From assembly GCA_024680915.1 (NCBI GenBank), contig JAILBN010000015.1:1-64000 (forward strand): DNA of 64,000 nt, read 5' to 3'. Both the position numbers and the translations under genes were made by a program. Every line of letters begins with the position of its first letter. The first letter of the stretch is position 1. Below are positions 59,248-64,000 of this stretch, piece after piece. The stretch is from Treponemataceae bacterium (GTDB taxonomy: Bacteria; Spirochaetota; Spirochaetia; Treponematales; Treponemataceae). Below the pieces are notes generated by a model that saw nothing but the letters and a program-made list of their open reading frames with translations, made no database searches and had not been told where the DNA came from.

Positions 59248-60009
59248 TCAGTCTCCTGAGGTTATTGTCTCAATCATTTTCTCGGCTTCAGCAGAAAGAG
59301 AACCATTATCACGAGCCTTGGCAATCAAGTCAGGCCTCATTCTCAAGGTTTTCTCAAGTCTCTTCAAAAGCCGCCACTTCCTGATATTCTCATGATGTCC
59401 CGACAACAAAACCTCGGGTACATTATGTCCGTCGAACACTTCGGGTCTCGTGTACTGCGGATATTCAAGAAGTCCGTCGGTAAAGCTTTCCTCTTCCAAG
59501 GATTCATGAGAGATGACCCCGTCAACCAAGCGGTAAACTGCATCTATTATAACAGTCGCAGCCAACTCACCTGAGGACATAACATAGTCGCCTATGGATA
59601 TCTCGTCATCAACCCAGGAATCAATTATCCTTTGATCGATACCTTCATACCGACCGCAGATAAATACGAGGTTCTCTACCTGACTAAGTTCCTGCGCCAG
59701 TTTCTGTGTAAAAGGCTTTCCAGAGGGAGTTACGTAAACGACCCTTCTTGCGGCCTTACGTCCCTGACTCTCATTAATTCCCTTGAATACAGACTTGAGC
59801 GCCAAACTCAGCGGTTCCGGCAGCATCAGCATACCAGCACCGCCCCCATACGGACTGTCATCACAAGTCTTGTGTTTATCAAAGGCAAAATCCCTGATAT
59901 TCACCAAATCGTAGGCAAGAATCCCCTTATCTACCGCCTTTGCCATGATTGAGCTCTCAAAAAAAGCACGGGGTATTTCAGGGAACAAGGTCAGCACATG
60001 GAATTTCAT
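59248..60009 (-). CDS. trmD: tRNA (guanine-N1)-methyltransferase
   Basis: [43 protein letters not shown]. Confidence 0.97.
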   Translation of the reverse strand: MKFHVLTLFPEIPRAFFESSIMAKAVDKGILAYDLVNIRDFAFDKHKTCDDSPYGGGAGMLMLPEPLSLALKSVFKGINESQGRKAARRVVYVTPSGKPFTQKLAQELSQVENLVFICGRYEGIDQRIIDSWVDDEISIGDYVMSSGELAATVIIDAVYRLVDGVISHESLEEESFTDGLLEYPQYTRPEVFDGHNVPEVLLSGHHENIRKWRLLKRLEKTLRMRPDLIAKARDNGSLSAEAEKMIETITSGD

Positions 60010-60012
60010 GAA

Positions 60013-60618
60013 TTACTCCAGAATCCAGAGGTGCATAAGCTGCATCGTCTTTCTGCTTATATCCACATCGCCGATGAATTCCTTCTTAAAAGGAACAAGT
60101 ACAGTCCTTCTTTTTTTAGCAGAATCATCGCCTGAAGCAGAAGCAGTCAGCAAGCTCTCGGATACAGAAACCTCAAGCAGGTCTCCAGCACCGCCTTCCA
60201 ATACGTCTGTGACAATTCCGGCAACAATAGCTTCCGGATTACCTTCCTTCAGTCCGTCTTTTGCATCAGATTCAGAAACAGGTTCATAAATCAATGCACA
60301 ATTTTTAAGATCCTCGACATAAAACTCTCCGTCATGTAACGGACAAGCCTTGTCTCTGGGTACCACAATCTCTCCTCCGGCAAGCTTGGAAGCTTCTTCA
60401 GGAGTATCAATTCCGGTACATTTCATAATAAGGAAAGGATGCCCGCCTTCAATCGACTCAACATCGGATAATCTTTCGATTCCATCTTTCCTCAAAGTAA
60501 CTTCAGTCAAGTCGAAAAAATGATCGATCTCACCAGAAGTACTCTCCACTTTAAATTTACCCGCAAGACCATGGGCACCGCGGATAATCCCTACAACCAG
60601 GCTGGCAACTGCATCCAT
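60013..60618 (-). CDS. rimM: Ribosome maturation factor RimM
   Basis: GIIRGAHGLAGKFKVESTSGE; operon position. Confidence 0.92.
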   Translation of the reverse strand: MDAVASLVVGIIRGAHGLAGKFKVESTSGEIDHFFDLTEVTLRKDGIERLSDVESIEGGHPFLIMKCTGIDTPEEASKLAGGEIVVPRDKACPLHDGEFYVEDLKNCALIYEPVSESDAKDGLKEGNPEAIVAGIVTDVLEGGAGDLLEVSVSESLLTASASGDDSAKKRRTVLVPFKKEFIGDVDISRKTMQLMHLWILE

Positions 60619-60851
60619 CAGTCCAAAATTTCCAGACTGTAGCGCTTTCCGGTCTTATTGGCACTTGCACTAAGAACTGTGCGAAGAGCCTTAGCAATAC
60701 GGCCGTACTTGCCGATTACCTTGCCGATGTCATCCTGTGCGACACGCAGCTCAATAACCGTGGATTTGTCACCTTCGACTTCCTGCACCGAGACGCTACT
60801 TGGATCATCGACCAGTGATTTCGCAATATATTCAATCAGGTCTTTTTCCAT
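60618..60851 (-). CDS. khpA: KH-domain RNA-binding protein
   Basis: VIGKYGRIAKALRTVLSA; operon position. Confidence 0.92.
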   Translation of the reverse strand: MEKDLIEYIAKSLVDDPSSVSVQEVEGDKSTVIELRVAQDDIGKVIGKYGRIAKALRTVLSASANKTGKRYSLEILD

Positions 60852-60869
60852 CCCCTACTCCCGATGCAA

Positions 60870-61139
60870 CTAAGAGCTTTTCTTGTTGAAAAGTTTCTTT
60901 ACTGTGTCTGAAGGCTGAGCTCCTACACTGATCCAATACTTAACCCTCTCCTCATTGAAGGAAATCTGCTTGTCAGCAACTTCAATAGGATGATATACGC
61001 CCAATTCTTCGATTGTCGTACCATCGCGGGGTTTGCGGGAGTCCTGCACTACAATTCTGTAGTAAGGACGTTTTTTGGTTCCAAACTTCTTGAGTCTGAT
61101 TCTTACCTCTTCTATCCTCCAATTGACTATGATTTCCAT
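60870..61139 (-). CDS. rpsP: 30S ribosomal protein S16
   Basis: VRIRLKKFGTKKRPYYRIVVQDSRKPRDG; start codon uncertain. Confidence 0.93.
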   Translation of the reverse strand: MEIIVNWRIEEVRIRLKKFGTKKRPYYRIVVQDSRKPRDGTTIEELGVYHPIEVADKQISFNEERVKYWISVGAQPSDTVKKLFNKKSS

Positions 61140-61362
61140 AGCCAAAATGTACTGAATGATTTATCATGCGCAGAAATCCATCAGCGCACATAATAAGAAA
61201 TTAACTTATAACACAAAAAAAGAGTATGGTCAATATAAGGCAAACAACCATTAGATAAAGCTACAGAAAGAGAAACGCAAGGGACGGACATTGAAACCAC
61301 CCCCTGCGTCTTTATACCACAGTTATCTGCTATCTATTACATCGTCACCGGAAAAGGAGATA

Positions 61363-62910
61363 CTAAAATTCCTCGAAATCGCTGTCCGAGACATAGGAAC
61401 TAGGAACATAGTCCTGAGCCAGCGGTATACCCGATGAATTCTCAGTCTCAGGCGGAATATCCTTTTTTACCGTGTCAGAGGAAGCTGAAGCGGCAGTCTC
61501 CGGCTTTATGACATTCCTGCGCCCAAGCCTATCCTGGGCCTTTTCAGAAGCGGCCGTTCCTTCGTCGTCGTTACGAGCTATGACATTCCTGGGCTTGGGA
61601 GCTCCCCGTCCTCCCACATCCTCCATAGGAGCCTCTTTTTCTGGTTTGGGAGAAGGAGGAAGACCAGGCTTCATGGAAGGAGCCTTAAGAGCAGGCTTCT
61701 CCACCTTGTGCTTCACAGAAGGAGAACCATACTTTCTATCAAATTTGAAGAATTGCAGAGCTTTAAGAAGCTCATCGGACTGGGATGCCATCTCCTCGGA
61801 CAAGGATGCGAATTCTTCTGCTGAGGAAGCGCTTCTCTGAACGAGAGAATCAAGCTCTATGACAGCCTTATTAATCTGCTGGGCTCCCACATCCTCCTCT
61901 CTTGCAGCTGCTGAGATCTCCTGTGTCAAATCAGCAGTCTTTATGATATTAGGAATCATGACATCGAAACGCTTTCCCGTATCCTCTGCCACCTTGACGC
62001 TTTCCTCAGACAGCTCGACTATATCCACAGCAGCAGCCTGGCTTCTTTCTGCCAGCTTACGTACCTCACTGGCGACAACGGCAAAGCCACGACCGACCTC
62101 GCCGGCACGGGCAGCTTCAATAGCCGCGTTCAGGGCAAGCCTGTTTGTCTGACTGGAAATATCCTCTATAATCGATATTTTCTCTGCTATGGCATGCATG
62201 GCATCCACGGTACGTTTAACAGCCTCTCCACCGGCACGGCTCTCCTCAAGCACCAGCTGAGCGATAGAATCTGTCTCAGAGGCATTGTCCGCATTCCTGC
62301 GTATATTCGATGACATCTCCTCCATGGTCGAGGAGATTTCCTCCGCGAAGGCTGCCTGGGAAGTAGCATCCGTAGATATAACCTGACTGCCGTGACTCAG
62401 CTCCACACTGCCAGCGGCAACGTTCTCACCAGCCGTATAGACGACAGATACAATGTTTCGCAAAGACGTGAGCAGCTGCTGGAAATTATCACCCAGCTCA
62501 CCAATCTCATCTTTGCGGTTGCTTATCAATTTCTTGTCAGCATCTGTCAAATCCTTCATAACCAGATCACCATTCGTAATCATCTTGAAAGCTTTGGAGA
62601 AGCTCTTCAAAGGCTTTGTAATCGCAAGTGTAGCCGAGATACCCATAATAAGCGACAACAATGCGACCACGTCAGTTATCACCATTATAGCTATGGATTG
62701 TCTGTCAGAGGCGGCATGCATCGCCTCGAAACGAGCAAGCAGCTCCTCGCCTTTTTCCTCTCCGAGAGCCCCCGAAGCGACCACATCTTCTGCTATGGCG
62801 GATATTCTTGTCATGATAGAATCAGCACTGATTACACAAAGAGTAAGGACCACTACAGCTACGACGACAATGGTGATATACGATCCAAGCAGTTTTGTTT
62901 TTAACTTCAT
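61363..62910 (-). CDS. Methyl-accepting chemotaxis protein with long C-terminal tail
   Basis: [35 protein letters not shown]; start revised to the ATG at 62910 with GGAGG. Confidence 0.92.
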   Translation of the reverse strand: MKLKTKLLGSYITIVVVAVVVLTLCVISADSIMTRISAIAEDVVASGALGEEKGEELLARFEAMHAASDRQSIAIMVITDVVALLSLIMGISATLAITKPLKSFSKAFKMITNGDLVMKDLTDADKKLISNRKDEIGELGDNFQQLLTSLRNIVSVVYTAGENVAAGSVELSHGSQVISTDATSQAAFAEEISSTMEEMSSNIRRNADNASETDSIAQLVLEESRAGGEAVKRTVDAMHAIAEKISIIEDISSQTNRLALNAAIEAARAGEVGRGFAVVASEVRKLAERSQAAAVDIVELSEESVKVAEDTGKRFDVMIPNIIKTADLTQEISAAAREEDVGAQQINKAVIELDSLVQRSASSAEEFASLSEEMASQSDELLKALQFFKFDRKYGSPSVKHKVEKPALKAPSMKPGLPPSPKPEKEAPMEDVGGRGAPKPRNVIARNDDEGTAASEKAQDRLGRRNVIKPETAASASSDTVKKDIPPETENSSGIPLAQDYVPSSYVSDSDFEEF

Positions 62911-62994
62911 TAATTCATCCTCCAAAAGCAAAAATAAGGTGAAATAAGCTTCCACGAAAAAGCGCGGAATGAAACACTCCACCACCTTCTATAT

Positions 62995-63022
62995 ATCCTA
63001 TCTCTAAAAAGGCGTGTGTCAA
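62995..63022 (-). promoter_or_regulatory. Sigma70-like promoter TTGACA-N16-TAGGAT for the MCP
   Basis: Consensus -35 upstream of the MCP. Confidence 0.45.
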
Positions 63023-63106
63023 GACAATTAATCTGTTAAATATTATTTTGCGCTTTAATATAAGATTTTTCTTGCGAGTCATCCCGATTTGTCTTATAGT
63101 TTACCT

Positions 63107-64000
63107 ATGGCTGTTTTGTTGCCTGTAGCCGGTGGAAAAGGCGGCGTCGGGAAGAGCATAGTTTCATTGAATCTCGCTGTGACACTTGCACATCAGTGCA
63201 AGAATACTATTCTTTGTGACCTTGACTTAGGTGGAGCTAACCTCCACACACTTCTAGGTCTGAAGAATAACCAAGCCGGTCTTGGTACGTACATCACAAA
63301 GCAAGAGAATGATTTCTCGAATCTGCTGCAGGCTACAGGAATTCCTTCGTTGCAGTTCATAGCAGGCGACTGTCATTATCCTGGAGTCGCCAACATGGAC
63401 TTTTTTACAAAGAAAAAAATAATAAAGAACATAAGCAGCCTGGATGCAGATTACATAATCATGGACTTAGGAGCAGGATCGACCTACAACATAATCGACT
63501 TTTTCCTGACTTCCTACGATGGGCTTATTGTTGTGTCGCCAGACCTTACGTCCATACTGAATGCCTATTCCTTTCTGAAGTCCGCGGTTTTCCGCTTCTG
63601 CTATCGTCAGTTCGAGGCGAAAAGCCCGGAAAGGCAGATTCTTCAGAACAGTATCCTCCAGAGGATGGAGGGCAAGGAGTACTCCTTCGAGCAGATTATA
63701 TCTGTCATAGCATCGAGGTTTCCCGACTCCGCTGAGAAAGCGCTGAGGGAAATGAAAAAATTACATCCGCGTATAATCATGAACATGGGACGCGGTTACA
63801 CGGATATCGAACTGGGGAACAGACTGCTGACCCTTACGAGGAACAAGCTTTCGATAGAGGCAGAATACATAGGCTTCATTCCTTATGATGATAATGTTTC
63901 TATCTCGATAGCAAGAAGGCAGCCCCTGTCCATAATAAAGCCGGACTCGCCATTCTGTCTTGCCCTTCCAGAAATAGTGGGTAAGCTTGAGATGACGGCA
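63107..64000 (+). CDS. FlhG/MinD-like P-loop ATPase (partial, runs off the window)
   Basis: MAVLLPVAGGKGGVGKSIVSLNLAVTLA...LCDLDLGGANLHTLLG; open to the window end. Confidence 0.9.
   Translation, partial: MAVLLPVAGGKGGVGKSIVSLNLAVTLAHQCKNTILCDLDLGGANLHTLLGLKNNQAGLGTYITKQENDFSNLLQATGIPSLQFIAGDCHYPGVANMDFFTKKKIIKNISSLDADYIIMDLGAGSTYNIIDFFLTSYDGLIVVSPDLTSILNAYSFLKSAVFRFCYRQFEAKSPERQILQNSILQRMEGKEYSFEQIISVIASRFPDSAEKALREMKKLHPRIIMNMGRGYTDIELGNRLLTLTRNKLSIEAEYIGFIPYDDNVSISIARRQPLSIIKPDSPFCLALPEIVGKLEMTA

Noticed and set aside
63230-63245. GCTAAC match inside the FlhG-like gene (others at 31864 and 34093)
   Set aside because: Single half-sites inside or at edges of coding sequence with no palindrome.
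1-64000. CRISPR arrays, tRNA or rRNA genes
   Set aside because: No regular direct repeats with spacers and no cloverleaf or rRNA signatures noticed; a tRNAscan or Infernal run would be needed to exclude them fully.

Overview
The window looks like a spirochaete chromosome, probably Treponema-like. That is an inference from the gene content and from the Trep_Strep-type ECF S component. It carries about 50 supportable genes. The left third (about 1-21.6 kb) is a metal-homeostasis island: an ECF importer, an MCP diverging from gpmA, a noncanonical P1B ATPase cluster, a MATE exporter with an AraC regulator, a ZIP transporter, a feoA-feoA-feoB cluster with a Cys-rich FeoB partner, a short DtxR-like repressor and a CopA. 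A recurring palindrome, GTTAGC-N4-GCTAAC, lies in the promoters of several of these genes; it sits against the -10 or start site and twice encloses the Shine-Dalgarno (SD) sequence. A related GTTACC-N4-rATAAC set flanks the feo/DtxR genes. Together these form a candidate metal regulon, which is the main finding. The middle holds a decayed solute-binding-protein pseudogene, glmS, an untracked 38-aa very basic small ORF with its own leader hairpin and terminator, lon, a two-component system, c-di-GMP proteins, intracellular glycan enzymes, a His-rich COG0523 GTPase, three DUF4097 proteins, an orphan terminator unit with an anti-SD C-rich stretch (candidate sRNA), ppk1, and a beta-lactamase-fold pseudoenzyme. 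The right end has a YdjI/YdjG/YdjH-like cluster, a pectinesterase-family protein, yraN, HD-GYP, FlhB-C and FliK-like genes, rplS-trmD-rimM-KH-rpsP, an MCP and the start of a FlhG/MinD-like ATPase. I saw no CRISPR array, tRNA or rRNA. Family names come from motif recognition by eye, with no database search.
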